The position numbers were made by a program, and so were the translations under genes. Shown piece by piece: positions 48,601 through 56,900 of a stretch of DNA of 64,000 nt. Position 1 is the stretch's first letter. Each line of letters starts with the position of its first letter. The stretch lies in the NCBI GenBank assembly GCA_026874595.1, contig CM049317.1:75298891-75362890 (forward strand), read 5' to 3'. Under the pieces are notes generated by a model. That model saw only the letters and a program-made list of their open reading frames with translations. It was not told the DNA's origin and did not search any database. The DNA comes from Sipunculus nudus (lineage: Eukaryota; Annelida; Sipuncula; Golfingiida; Sipunculidae).

Positions 48601-49249
48601 GCCAGCAAGACGAGAAGCAGCTCAAGGACGCCGAGAGACAAGTCAGGAGTCAGGGATGAAGTTGTAAGGATGACTTAAAATATATACAAGAGGCAGAGAG
48701 GGAGGGGGACTATAGCAAGTAGTGAAAAATATACTACAGGGTGCACAGTCTGTGAATTTAACAAATTCCTTTTTTGAGGGTCAGGTTATATATTGGATGA
48801 ATTTATGGATCCTACCTCATTCTGGGTGACTGACAGGTAAGTTACATTTCAGTGATTTGTCACCATGTAATTGCTCAAAAGTCTTTCTTTTCAGAGATGT
48901 GCCAAGTGGAACTCATTGTGAAGGGAACTTGCTTCAGTTGCCTTTTATAACTTTCTCCTTTTTCTGTCAGTGTAAATTTATAGCTGAACAGTGAAATAAG
49001 GTACTGCGATAATCAGGTACTGGGGAAATACATGAATTTTTTTATTACAGTGCTCGTATTATTTGCATTAATGTTTATTCTTTTGTGTCTCAACAGATGG
49101 CAAAGAAAGCAAAGAAGCTTGCTAAGGTATCACAGCGACCATTCAACCAAGAAGCCCGGAAAGGAGAAGCAGACAGAAGAATCCTTACGTCCAAACCAAA
49201 ACATTTGTTCTCAGGAAAACGAGGGGTCGGCAAAACGCAGAGAAGATGA
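20842..49249 (+). CDS. GTPBP4: Nucleolar GTP-binding protein 1 (NOG1), 17 coding exons
   Basis: GTPase needed to mature pre-60S ribosomal particles in the nucleolus and nucleoplasm. Exons: 20842-20889, 36033-36203, 36647-36750, 37082-37165, 38651-38804, 39755-39847, 40431-40580, 41208-41315, 41896-41985, 42822-42932, 43486-43569, 44443-44494, 45094-45194, 46163-46275, 47245-47398, 48523-48663, 49097-49249. All have GT-AG introns and matching phases; the joined frame is 636 codons plus TGA, against 634 in human. The start [13 protein letters not shown] matches the family N terminus. A helical NOG1 N-domain (about 1-165) is followed by the GTPase: P-loop GFPNVGKS (175-182), DTPG (221-224), NKVD (289-292). 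Then come [10 protein letters not shown] and an acidic [10 protein letters not shown] stretch, basic [11 protein letters not shown] and KRKR, and a C-terminal [10 protein letters not shown]. Introns are under 3 kb except intron 1 (20890-36032), which is full of repeats and an antisense gene. An optional in-frame exon lies at 41667-41747. Two poly(A) signals follow at 49439 and 49447. Confidence 0.97.
21060..21530. other. GTPBP4 intron 1: transposon-end fragments
   Basis: No exon seen. ACCCCGCTCTATTAGGGC at about 21298 resembles the ends of the hairpin at 16337-16432. GTACGGACTAAAACCC at 21361-21376 is the inverse of a stretch at 24629-24645. Confidence 0.45.
21530..21605 (-). mobile_element. 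tRNA-derived SINE fragment
   Basis: The reverse complement has an A-box-like GGCTCACTTAGTACTTAG and, ~35 nt on, a B-box GTAGGTTCGATTCCCG. This is the internal RNA polymerase III promoter layout of tRNA-derived SINEs. The cloverleaf is not well formed, so it is not called as a tRNA gene. Confidence 0.6.
21873..23918 (-). CDS. SGNH/GDSL-hydrolase-like protein, nested antisense in GTPBP4 intron 1
   Basis: Four exons on the - strand join in frame: 23918-23883, 22910-22776, 22457-22351, 22131-21873, giving 178 codons plus TAA with no break. Introns are GT-AG (donors GTTAGT, GTAAGT, GTCAGT). The start at 23918 gives [12 protein letters not shown], whose GHS (9-11) takes the place of the GDS nucleophile block. 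Then [12 protein letters not shown] and [10 protein letters not shown] follow, then [13 protein letters not shown] with the GxND block (64-67) and [13 protein letters not shown] enzymes hydrolyse esters; here the substrate is unknown. The usual C-terminal DxxH catalytic pair is not seen. Instead the last ~40 residues repeat WHVTCGIRV twice and come from a 42-bp repeat (21914-21997), so the true C terminus may be replaced or the gene may be a relic. As I recall, SGNH domains of this GHS type occur in multi-copy invertebrate genes and some retroelements, so transposon origin is possible. Confidence 0.6.
21914..21997. repeat. 42-bp tandem duplication with GGATGCCACATGTCACATGC
   Basis: Two copies 42 bp apart (14 codons in the SGNH frame) begin AAACCCGGATGCCACATGTC. 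An inverted copy lies at about 24597-24645 on the other side of the SGNH gene. The layout suggests transposon terminal repeats around the gene. Confidence 0.75.
22919..23882. other. Intron of the SGNH gene with three hairpin caps and (TA)n
   Basis: TAGCTCAG...TGA-type hairpins lie at 23068-23107, 23378-23418 and 23531-23566; a long (TA)n lies at 23650-23706. No coding exon is seen. Confidence 0.55.
23650..23706. repeat. (TA)n microsatellite
   Basis: About 28 TA repeats, nearly uninterrupted, inside the largest intron of the SGNH-like gene. Confidence 0.95.
24060..24600. other. GTPBP4 intron 1 segment, no gene recognised
   Basis: Begins with a G run (24066-24082). Open frames of 60-93 codons on + show no family motif. 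It lies just upstream (in - strand terms) of the SGNH-like start and could contain its leader. Confidence 0.4.
24597..24645. repeat. Inverted copy of the 42-bp repeat
   Basis: TTTGGCATGTGGCATGTGAC followed by ATGTGGCATCCGGGTTTTAG is the reverse of the repeat at 21914-21997. GGGTTTTAGTCCGTAC also mirrors 21361-21376. Confidence 0.75.
24776..24853 (-). mobile_element. tRNA-derived SINE
   Basis: On the - strand, GTTAGCTCAGATAGTTAGAG (A box) is followed by TTGCAGGTTCAAACCTAG (B box), matching tRNA internal promoter elements closely. The arms do not fold into a full tRNA, and an AT-rich body follows. The best SINE candidate in the window. Confidence 0.75.
24955..25066. repeat. Two copies of a GGGGGCCRCGCC block
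   Basis: AAATTGGGGGCCGCGCCTCC at 24956 and AAATTGGGGGCCACGCCCCT at 25034, each followed by AAACCCCCGCTT, 78 bp apart. Likely ends or a short tandem of a transposon. Confidence 0.65.
25070..26060. other. GTPBP4 intron 1 segment without features
   Basis: AT-rich. No exon, RNA gene or clear repeat end was recognised. Confidence 0.5.
26063..26330 (-). repeat. Inverted single unit of the 2551-6466 family with hairpin cap
   Basis: It begins with TAGCTCAGCTGACTTTCAG and a GTCCGTCCGTTAGC tract, then CAGGGCACAAATCGTAACC, TGAAATTAGGTCACTGCGAC and a block ending CACCCCCCAGAAATAATTC. This is the reverse of a unit from the left array. It runs directly into the AGGTCA array. Confidence 0.75.
26330..26940. 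repeat. ~140-bp tandem units with AGGTCA clusters
   Basis: Four to five units with AAACCTTTCATCTTTCACAT, ACCTACCAACAGGGGAAGAA and GTTGAGGTCACAAGGTCAAA. AGGTCA clusters lie at 26391-26420, 26537-26562, 26680-26694 and 26815-26835. AGGTCA is the nuclear-receptor half-site; the spacing AGGTCA-A-AGGTCA is DR1. Any activity in vivo is unproven. Confidence 0.85.
26984..28430 (+). mobile_element. Hairpin-capped element (GTATCCGCC family), copy A
   Basis: Starts with TGTATCCGCCAAAAC..GTTTTGCGGATACTA, a ~13-pair hairpin, and ends TCGACTACCCGTATTCTAGTT. Inside are ~280-bp repeats with ATATCTCGGGAACCGTTTGA, and alternating GGTGGCGCCACC blocks (27299, 27448, 27579 and 27855 exact; two or three diverged). 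GACCTCTGACCTTTCC near 27148 contains a DR1 AGGTCA pair on the - strand. No coding capacity. The same ends occur in copies B and C. Confidence 0.85.
28431..29352. other. GTPBP4 intron 1 segment with diverged AGGTCA-type repeat
   Basis: The first ~170 bp (GAGGTCAGCTGGTCAGGAGG, AAAGGCCAAGGTCATAGG) look like decayed AGGTCA-array units. The rest is AT-rich with nothing recognised. Confidence 0.5.
29353..30785 (-). repeat. Hairpin-capped element with two ~660-bp units
   Basis: TTAGCTCAGCTGACTATAAG..ATCTGAGCTATAG hairpin, then a (GTCC/GTCTGTCC)n tract at 29398-29448, then two tandem copies (about 29490 and 30165) of a unit with TTCGGCATACAGTTAGATGT, GACTGCCTAATATCAAAACC and TTTTGCCCAACTTTGACCAT. 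The hairpin and tract match the left array's cap, but the core is different. Confidence 0.8.
29398..29448. repeat. (GTCC)n / GTCTGTCC tract
   Basis: Nine or more GTCC/GTCT tetramers directly after the hairpin cap at 29353-29386. Shorter tracts of this kind sit beside the caps at 3540, 6388, 26118 and 32627. Confidence 0.9.
30786..31390 (-). mobile_element. GTATCCGCC family, copy B (inverted, truncated)
   Basis: Ends at the right with AGTATCAGCAAAACTCTG..GGCGGATACAATTA, the reverse of the copy A start. It holds exact GGTGGCGCCACC at 30799 and 31076 and GAGGTCAGAGGTCAAAAC (DR1) at 31219. Only about 600 bp of the element remain. Confidence 0.85.
31391..32010. other. GTPBP4 intron 1 segment without features
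   Basis: AT-rich with a (GA)n patch at 31672-31685; nothing else recognised. Confidence 0.5.
32011..32162. mobile_element. MITE with (TTACTA)n interior, copy 1
   Basis: Starts CAGACATGGGGTCTATTAC and ends with the inverse of CAGCATAAGTAATAGTAATA. Between are interrupted (TTACTA)n repeats. The start matches the MITE at 18863 and the right end at 35768. Confidence 0.6.
32163..32620. other. GTPBP4 intron 1 segment without features
   Basis: AT-rich. No gene or repeat end recognised. Confidence 0.5.
32620..33278 (-). repeat. Inverted two-unit copy of the 2551-6466 family
   Basis: Read on -, two units (TACTCTGGGGGGTAC-like starts at about 32812 and 33155) end in a (GGACGGACAGACGG)n tract at 32627-32662. 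The palindrome is present only in diverged form (GTGTGCCACC, GGTGGAGCCACC). The element abuts copy C of the GTATCCGCC family at 33279 with no gap. Confidence 0.85.
33279..34452 (+). mobile_element. GTATCCGCC family, copy C
   Basis: Begins TGTATCCGCCAAAACGAAG..TTTTGCGGATACTATG and ends GTCGGTTACCCGTATTCTAG, as in copy A. Exact GGTGGCGCCACC occurs at 33597, 33876 and 34025. TTGACCTCTGACCTTTCC near 33446 gives the same DR1 pair. About 1.17 kb, non-coding. Confidence 0.88.
34599..34636 (+). repeat. Dispersed CAGCTGAGCGTCATGACCC motif, copy 2
   Basis: The best-preserved copy: it includes the perfect 12-bp palindrome GACCCATGGGTC and ends CACTTGTATTCC. Confidence 0.8.
34640..35580. other. GTPBP4 intron 1 segment without a gene
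   Basis: AT-rich with a short (GT)8 at 35225-35240. No exon or repeat end recognised. Confidence 0.5.
35582..35768. mobile_element. MITE with (TTACTA)n interior, copy 2 (inverted)
   Basis: Starts CAGAGGAAGTAATAGAAAG; its right end, read in reverse, is CAGACATGGGATAATAG. The (TATTAC)n interior and both ends match copy 1 at 32011-32162 in opposite orientation. Confidence 0.6.
36317..36362. repeat. Hairpin-led repeat in GTPBP4 intron 2
   Basis: CATCTTGTCAGG..CCTGGCAAGATG, about 11 pairs, is followed by a short TAACTGTCTGTTTGTCAG tract. This is the same plan (hairpin then GTCTGT tract) as the larger elements, in a different sequence family. Confidence 0.6.
37440..38640. other. GTPBP4 intron 4, content
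   Basis: AT-rich intron with CT-rich patches at 37860-37900 and a diverged CAGCTGAGCGCCGTGACCC motif at 38494-38525 (copy 3 of the dispersed repeat). No other feature. Confidence 0.5.
39005..39100 (+). mobile_element. Possible tRNA-derived SINE in GTPBP4 intron 5
   Basis: GGTCCCTGATTCAAATCC resembles a B box, and AGTGGGATTGGGTAAGTGATG may be a decayed A box about 40 nt upstream. The match is weaker than for the copies at 21530 and 24776. Confidence 0.35.
41667..41747 (+). CDS. GTPBP4: Candidate 27-codon cassette exon of GTPBP4
   Basis: An 81-bp open block in the right phase lies between the exons ending at 41315 and starting at 41896. It has a good acceptor (TTTATTTATTCTTTCAG) and a weaker donor (AAAAG|GTAAAC). 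It would insert 27 residues ([20 protein letters not shown] and seven more) just after the NKVD box. Human NOG1 has no counterpart, and skipping it gives the expected length. It is either an alternative exon or an open intron segment that mimics one. Confidence 0.4.
42330..42372 (+). repeat. G-rich tract in GTPBP4 intron
   Basis: GGGGAGGGGGGAGGGGGGGG followed by GTGGGCAGGG: at least four G runs of three or more, able in principle to form a G-quadruplex in the transcript. Confidence 0.75.
42632..42692. repeat. (TA)n(CA)n microsatellite
   Basis: About 21 TA and 8 CA repeats in the intron before exon 42822-42932. Confidence 0.95.
45200..46160. other. GTPBP4 intron with an unexplained open frame
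   Basis: The frame at 45732-45941 (+) includes [20 protein letters not shown] and is preceded by an acceptor-like TTTTGTTTTCCAG. It has no donor in the right place and no known match, so it is not called an exon. Confidence 0.35.
46690..46843 (+). repeat. Diverged ~140-bp repeat with two DR1 motifs
   Basis: GAGGTCAGAGGTCAC at 46690 and again at 46830, 140 bp apart, matching the unit length of the AGGTCA array at 26330. It lies in the intron after exon 46163-46275. Confidence 0.65.
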
Positions 49250-49289
49250 ACGCAACCTGCAGATATCAACCTCTTTACTCTATGCTGTC

Positions 49290-49290
<1 letters not shown>

Positions 49291-49361
<71 letters not shown>
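49291..49361. repeat. (TC)n(TA)n microsatellite in the GTPBP4 3' UTR
   Basis: About 16 TC then 19 TA repeats starting ~40 bp after the stop codon and before the poly(A) signals, so it should be transcribed. Confidence 0.95.
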
Positions 49362-49363
<2 letters not shown>

Positions 49364-49438
49364 CTTGAGCACATCTGCATGTCATCAATTTCTTTATATA
49401 TATATATATTGGAATTTATTTTATTTTTCCGGTAGAAT

Positions 49439-49452
49439 AATAAAATAATAAA
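49439..49452 (+). terminator. Two AATAAA poly(A) signals after GTPBP4
   Basis: AATAAA at 49439-49444 and again at 49447-49452, about 190 bp past the stop codon. A further GGAATAAAC lies at about 49824. These are the likely 3' end signals; the cleavage site itself cannot be seen. Confidence 0.65.
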
Positions 49453-52400
49453 GTGTTTTAAATCAGATAAACTGGAAAATTTTCAGTGTATTCCTCTTGA
49501 CTTAGTAAGCCAATGTGAACATAGGTTTCTTTAACTGTACTTTCATGCATTTGCATATTTATCATTGTTAGGAATATAACACATTATGTACCATAAACAA
49601 AAACAAACTCACACTGGGACACTTATGCTTAAAATAGGAAAAGAAATGTGCTTTGAATAACTTCACTTCTTATAATTTGAACTAGGTACTTTTCAAGTAT
49701 ATATGAATTTTGAAATTTAAAATGTAAGAGCAAAAGACATTAAGGTGTAATACTAATACTGTCTTGAAGTGTTATAATCCTTGATGACAGTGAAGATTGT
49801 TTATGAAGGTTGGGGTGTTATTGGAATAAACATCTTTTTTCAATTGTTTGTCTTTGTGGTTTGTTCACTGTGATATGGAAAGCTTCATTCATAACCCATT
49901 TTGTTGGTAATAAGGCATTGGTCATATATACAATAACCAGAGTTATTATATAACCAAAAACCACAATCCCATGTTCACAAGATAGTAAAATTACACTAGT
50001 AAAATACCAGAATTCCAGTCACCGTTTGGAGAATTCAGTCCCTGATATGATTGTCCACTGGTCCATAGGGTGAAGCAGACTTCTGCTGTTAAGCTCTACT
50101 GGGGCATACAGCAGCTCGCCACTAATAACAGGTGAATATACCACTGATGCTGCACACATGGGCAGCCCCACGTGGTGTTTTGAACCCACACTCATTACCT
50201 GGGTACTCCTGGCTATGGCCTCCCAAAAGTGACCTGTACAATAAAGCATTGTACTGCTAGACAGACTGACCACTCAAACAACTAACTTAGCTGCTCACTC
50301 TTCTTCCCATGTTGTCTGTGTGTACAGAAGTAGATCACACAGATGTGACTATCATGCCCTGACACAAGTACTATGACATGGCTGAGACCGTACACTGAAT
50401 AAGCACCAGGCTGGACACACACTTGAGCCCCTCCACAATACTGTTTCTGAGTCTCCCCTGTTATCTGTTAATCTGCCTTGCCTTTGTCTCTCTCTGGGGA
50501 CTGACATGGGATTAACATAACAGAAGAATTTCATATGCTGATCCCTGTGTTGGCAGGAAACATTTTAATTCCTGGTGACCTAGGTTAGACTAGCTGTATC
50601 TCAGAATGGTGAATTTTCATGATCTGATCCCTGTGATTGACAGAAAAATACAGCTTTTAATTCCTTGTGACCTATGCTCAACTACCCATTGGTCCGAGCA
50701 ATTAACAAAGTCACTCACTGACAGCTTAATTCATATTCAATTCATGGGCCATTCACTGAATTATTCCCTATCATAAAGCAAAACAGCTGCTGCCACTATA
50801 AATCCACTAAAAACAAACCATGGAACAAGATGGCAGGTCTTCTTATCACATACATGAATGTTCTGTCGGATCCAACATCTGTAAAAGAATGGAAAATCAC
50901 CTGTCACTGTGGAGACAGAAACCAGTTAGCAGTATTACTTAATTATTCCAAAGCTTTTTGCCTAAGAAAATAAATTATCAATGAGGCTTGATGAAAAAAT
51001 ATTCTCATTAAATGGAACTCGTCATCCAGACTTGAGCTAGGCTACATTCTAGATGTATATATATTTAGGAATCCAGGTTGTTGAGAAGTTAAAATGGTGT
51101 AAAGAATGTTTTAAATCTTTATTGGCCATTAGTTAATTCTATACATTGTAGAAGATTAATAGAATTAAACTTTGTCTTCCTGTTGTGACTTTTTTGGTGA
51201 CCGTATCTCAGAAATAAATTGTGCTTCAGTTGGGAGTTAATGCCCTCTAGCAATAATATTCCAGATTTCATGCATGGTAAATTTATATTCACATAGATCC
51301 CTTAAAATTAAGGTTTGAGGAAAATTTATATTGAAATGTATGTTGTTTTTTATTGTTGTAAATCATTGGTTCATTAATGGGGTGTCCAATTGACTTATTA
51401 AGCTATAATCTGCCAATATTATTTATTCTGTAGAATAGAAAATATGGTCCCAAAGAAGCTTTATCACCACATAGTTCCATTATTATTTATTATATTAAAT
51501 ACTAGAAGAAGTTAACTTCCTTTTTCCCACATTGTCTCCGACTTGTATAAATACACATGTATATCTAACGCATTATACTTTCATATTTTTATTTTGTATA
51601 TAGATCTGTTAAAAATAAATATTTCTTGTTTTTATTCTTGTCTAATAAAAAAAAATAAAATTATACCATTAATATTTTTTTAAACCATTAATTATCATAC
51701 CCTACCAAAAAATAATTTTCCTGAAAAGATTAGTCTTCTTGTCCCACACCCTATAATTTATTTACTTTTTTTCTTACTTCTTATCAGTAAACAATTTGGT
51801 GAGAAAATTGTCTAGGGAGTTTGGTAAAGAAACATTGAAAAGAATATTTTTATCTGATAAGATAATATTCCTGCAATTTGAAAAACACATGGCAATTTGA
51901 AAAACTTTGGGGATATTATGAAGAAGGGTTTTTTTTCATATGATAATATATCTTAACTTAAAGCATGCTTGCTGCCTATAAATCAAGAAATAATAACTTG
52001 ATCATTTCTTGTAAATGAAAAAAAAAATTGGTAAGAAATATAATTGTATCAAGCAATTTATTTCAAGGACTATTAAATATTTAATATTTTAGAATTAAAG
52101 TATTCATTAGAAAATGAACCAAGGCGCCCCATTCAAAATAAAAGATACATTCACGGAATGGAAGAAGCATTCTAGTAGGGACAACATTATGAAAATAATA
52201 TTGAATTATTAAGAATATATTTTCAAAATTCAGGGGATTTCTTATATAACACCACAACAAATTTAAGGTTCATATGTCCTTTGAAAGGTAACCAGTTTGA
52301 ACAGTGTTTAGCCTCTGCCACTGGGGGCTTGCGGAGCGCCACCGTGTGTCTGTGTAAGAGACTAGTCTAAACTGTATTTACATCGGATAACAGATGCAGA

Positions 52401-52560
52401 GAGTAGGCCTATATTCCTTTTTTTATATCTGTATTTGCTGTTACTATCAAATATTGCCTATTTTAGCCTACGCAAGCTCACCTCAAGTCAATTTGAATAG
52501 TTAATTGCTATTAAATGTAAACAGAAATAAACATTTAAGGGGGGGGGGAGTGGCCCTGGA
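49453..52560. other. Intergenic spacer between GTPBP4 and AGMO
   Basis: No protein-coding gene was recognised in 3.1 kb. A possible SINE lies at 50105-50275. The region is otherwise AT-rich. Confidence 0.5.
50105..50275 (-). mobile_element. Possible SINE-like repeat
   Basis: On the - strand, GTGTGGGTTCAAAACACC is B-box-like, with TAGCAGTACAATGC ~75 nt upstream in the A-box position. Spacing and match are weak. Confidence 0.3.
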
Positions 52561-52569
52561 TAACAGAGA

Positions 52570-52691
52570 AGCTGTTACGGCGGAAGTAAACAAACAGTCA
52601 CATGGTGTCATCCTTTATTGATCAATGTCCATGTAAACCGAGGCAATGCAATGTCAGGGCGGCGGACTTTACATTAGCTGGACAGACACAG
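52570..52691 (+). promoter_or_regulatory. AGMO: Probable AGMO first (non-coding) exon and promoter region
   Basis: A CpG-containing stretch (GTTACGGCGGAAG, GGGCGGCGGAC) ends in a good donor, ACACAG|GTCAGT, at 52691. The next exon begins at 53891 after TTTACAG and carries the start codon at 53948. The upstream border is unknown. Confidence 0.5.
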
Positions 52692-53947
52692 GTCAGTATC
52701 TGGGTCAGGGCAAGTGTATACATACTAATTAAAGTTATGTACAATTCGTAAAGTTATAGCAGTTCTGTAACTCAGTGTGTTATTACCGTTTTTGCATGAA
52801 TATGAAAGTATAAGGATAAACAGTTTATTAATATTATATAAATAAACAGGCAAATATGTTAAATTGTTATCAAAGCATCACTGTTCTGTAATAAAATTTT
52901 TTTATTTAGAATCCCCAACAGGATATGGTATGAAGTACTAAATTTCTGTGGTTTTGCTATTATGATAGATAAATTGAGATGTTATTTCTCTAGCATTGCA
53001 ACTGTTTGGCAGCCTATAAAATCACTTACCAGCTTACTAAGTTACTTCACCTGTCATAATTATTAATATTTATAAAACCTGCTTCATATATAAGTAAAAA
53101 TATTCCAACATGAATAGGTTTTGTGTTTGTGTCACGATAATATTATTATCTTTTTTCAAGCATATATTAGTTGATTAGCCTTGTCCCTTTTGAATAACAT
53201 GATATATATTTACATAAAAAAGCTGGTATGCCTTGGAGATAGGGAGCTTTGATTGATATATCATGGTAAGGTCAGCTCTCTGTCTGTGTTATCGGTGTGA
53301 TAAGGACATAACATTGACTACAGAGTGAGCAATTATTGTTTGTGATATATAACTATCAAAAGCCCTGACCCTGCTCAAGGCCACTGGTGTAACATATTTA
53401 ATACGGTCAGATGTGTTTGATAAACGGTGGGTTATTCTGTAATTCTGTGAAACCAGCATCAAACTGGTATTCTGTTGTGTTTTCGTTTGCCCTTTGTAAA
53501 TTTTTTCTCTTCAAAAGAACATCAGTTATATAATTAACTAGGTTATTTTTTTACTTTTGAGATAAATTTGATTAATTTGTCTGTATAAAACTGTTGGATA
53601 TACCATCATACTAAATCTAGTTTAATATTTCAGCCAAAATACAAACCTGCTTGCAGTAGATATTTAATCATTTTTCGTAGATCATTGTTTACTGATATTA
53701 TCATTAGTTCTTATGGTGTAAATTTCATTTTGTGGATTCTATCAAGGAGTTAACATATATGTATTAAGATACTATCAAGTTGATGTAGTTCTCTTCAGTT
53801 ATTATTTACTTTTGTATTTAATTTCTTTGTGTCTTTAAAAAATGTTCTTATGCTAAGATTAGTAATATTCTATTTCCCTCATGTTTACAGGTGGAATTCA
53901 GGTGGATCATCACTATATGTAGTTTAAAGGACAATTAGTCAGTCAAA

Positions 53948-56900
53948 ATGTCAAAGGTGAAGTTGGTAGACCCAGTAACGGGCCTGAGACGTTTTTTGTA
54001 TTTTGTCACTCCCAATGAAACCTCATTCAAGGAAGAAACAGAAGTCCCTAATTACATCAATGAGGTAATTATCAACACCTTAAATCACTAATTTTCAATC
54101 TGCTTATCTTAAGTATAAACTTATCACCAAATGTAGAGCTATCAAGCAGAACTTTAATTTGATGGAATATTTATTACCCACATATACATATTGCAACTTA
54201 AATAAACCCAGGCTGTTGACTGTTTTTGCCAAACCATCCAATCAACATATTACACCTTAAACTGCAGCATCTCTCCCAAACATGGCCAGGATGTTTTATT
54301 ACGTAAACATAATTGTGAGCTGTTTCTGTATTAATGAGAATTTTCTCTGTTAAGGTTTATACGCCAGAGTAAGCCAATCGAAATTTTCCCTTTAATTGGG
54401 CCCATTATCACCCACCCTGCCTCGTTCCCGTGTATCTAGGTCACACTTCCGTTTCCTGTAGTCACTTTTTCTTCTGGCATTCGCCATGATGGACATTTAG
54501 ACTCATGCTAGTTCGTCCACTGTTGGGTTTGTACTTAAGGGTTTGCCAAGTGACCTGTAAGTAGACTTGTTTTCCCTTCCCGCCATGGAGAACCCCTCGT
54601 ATTGTTCCTCTTGTGGTTTCTTAATCCCTGCCTGGGATTCACACTCCAGTTGTTTTTTGTGCCGTTCCCAAAAGGATTCTTGCTGGGGCCCGGCTGATCC
54701 CTGTTTTTACTGTCAGACGTGGTTGTCTGACAAATAGGCCATGTTTTATGCATGGTCTCATTCCCCGGTAGTTGGGGTTTCTCCGTCCTCCATCCCTTTG
54801 TCTGGTACCATTGTCAGCCAAGGGGGGGGGGGATCCTACCGTGGGTGACAGCAATACTTCGGTGTTACTTTCCCCTTCCATTCCCACCTGTAATGTTACA
54901 TCTCCGGTAGTATCTACTGCCAAATCATTACTCTCACTTTCCCATAAGCGGAAGTCATATCCTGTTACCTCGGCTCCTATTTCGGACCCGTCATTACACT
55001 TTTGAGCAAACTATCCCCTTTTTACTCTTCCCTCATGTCAGATCTAGACGATTCGTCTAGGCCCGCATCCGTTCGTCTGGTTGCCTCCCCGGCTCCCCAG
55101 GTCCTCACCCCGACCGCTGTCCTCCCCTCCAGCCCCCCGCTAGCTTCCTTCTTTGTCTCCTGAGCCTGCTGTCGCCGTACCGCTGGGTTCCACTTGGCTT
55201 CCTTGAGCTCAGGTAGGTTTTTTCTGGCCTTCATCTTTCCACTTCCTTTCAGCCGCCCCCACTTGCTGTGACTCCCGGAGCTCAGGATGGGTGTTCTGTG
55301 GTTCCTGGCAACCCGGCCGGTTCTTTGTTTCAGACTCCAGTTGCTGTTCCGCCTGCGGCCCCGGCTCCTGCGGCTCCTCAGCTCAGTCCTGCTTCTTGCC
55401 GACCCTCTGGTAAAAACAGCCTCCGGTTGTTCCAGCTCCCCGGAGTTCTTTGGATCACACTTCCAGGGGTTCTAAGGCGTCACCTTCATCTTCTGCTGCC
55501 GATCCCGCTCTGGTAACTGACCAGTGGTCGGAGGGCGCGCTCCAGCGCCAGGCTTGGCGGGCGCGCAAATCTGCGCAGCTGGACCTAGTTGCTACGTCCA
55601 CGCAGGTGGCTCAACCGGCTAGCCCTAAGTTCCGCCGCCTCCAGCCTCGGCCTTCCCCGGCGTCGGCATCCGGATTTTATTTGAATCTGGCCCCCTTCAG
55701 TTGCCTTCCTCCACACCCCCAGTGTGTATGGAATTCACAGACAATACTGTCGACCTCTTACGTGAGCATTACATCGCCATATCTGGTTCAATCTCTACCG
55801 CTACCGGTGCCCTGGTGTCGCGCGGGTCGGCTAAGGCGTGGTCCCCTGGCACCCTCTGGAACTCCCAGGGGTACAGGGCAACCTGTTTTGATCGGTTGCT
55901 TTTTCCGGCTCATCCCGATGTTCCTTTGGAGCCTTTGCCGTCTGTCGCGCGATCTCCCACGTCTCATCTTGATCTGGGCGTCTCAAACTTTCTCGCCTCT
56001 CCCAGACACCCCGGCGTCCGTTTGGTCTCACTGGTTTCCTTACGCGTTTCCGGTGCCCAGTGTCATCCGCCGGATCCTCCTCCGTCTGTCCCGTGCCGTG
56101 CAGACAGATCTGCTCCTCGACCTCTGTTTTATCCTGCGACTCCCTGTTTTCCCCTGTGGCGCTAATTTTTCTCCAAACCACCACTTCTTCTGCCGCTTCT
56201 GTCGTTCTCCCGATCATGTCGTCCATTTAGGTCATGCCCTCTGTGCGCATGCATACTCTCATTGGACACCTCAAGGATCAAGGCATTTCAAGCCCGGCTG
56301 CTCTCCTTGCCTTGGCTCCTCGTCGCCATTCTTTGGACCGCATCTATGACTCCCAGTGGCGTATCTTCTCCGGATGGTCGGCTGACCACGGAATCTCTCC
56401 TTTAGATACGTCGCTTTTGGTGGTCTTGGATTTCTTAGTTTATTTACTACATGTCAAACAGTTATCCTATCCGTCTCTTCATGGCTATCGTGGCGCCCTG
56501 CTGTTGGTCCTTCGTCCGCTGGGTCATGATCGTGTCCTACATCATCCACTGGTGACAGATTTTCTCAAGGGGGTACATGCCCACTCTTCTCGTCCTCGCT
56601 ACGTTGCTCCTTCCTGGTGACTGGACGTTGTCTTACATCACCTCCGCGGACCCCCTCATGAGCCGCTTCGTTCAGCGCATCTTCTCCATTTGTCTCAGAA
56701 AACGGTTTTTCTCCTTGCTCTTGCATCTGCCGGTCGCCGTTCTTAGCTTCATGCCCTAGTGGCCGATTCGAAATTTATACAAATTGAACCGTCGGCCACC
56801 TTACATTTCCCTCCTGATTTTTATAAGGAGAACCAAAATTTCGATGATCCTCCGTTACCTTGGCACATTCTGGCCCTCACTAACGGTCAGTACAGGTACG

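Noticed and set aside
54535-55234. - strand frames opposite the gag region
   Set aside because: No family motifs; the + strand has the zinc-finger start and the recombinase in order.
55831-56226. 131-codon - strand frame in the DIRS-like element
   Set aside because: Antisense shadow of C/T-rich gag/recombinase sequence; Glu/Arg-rich composition is expected from that.
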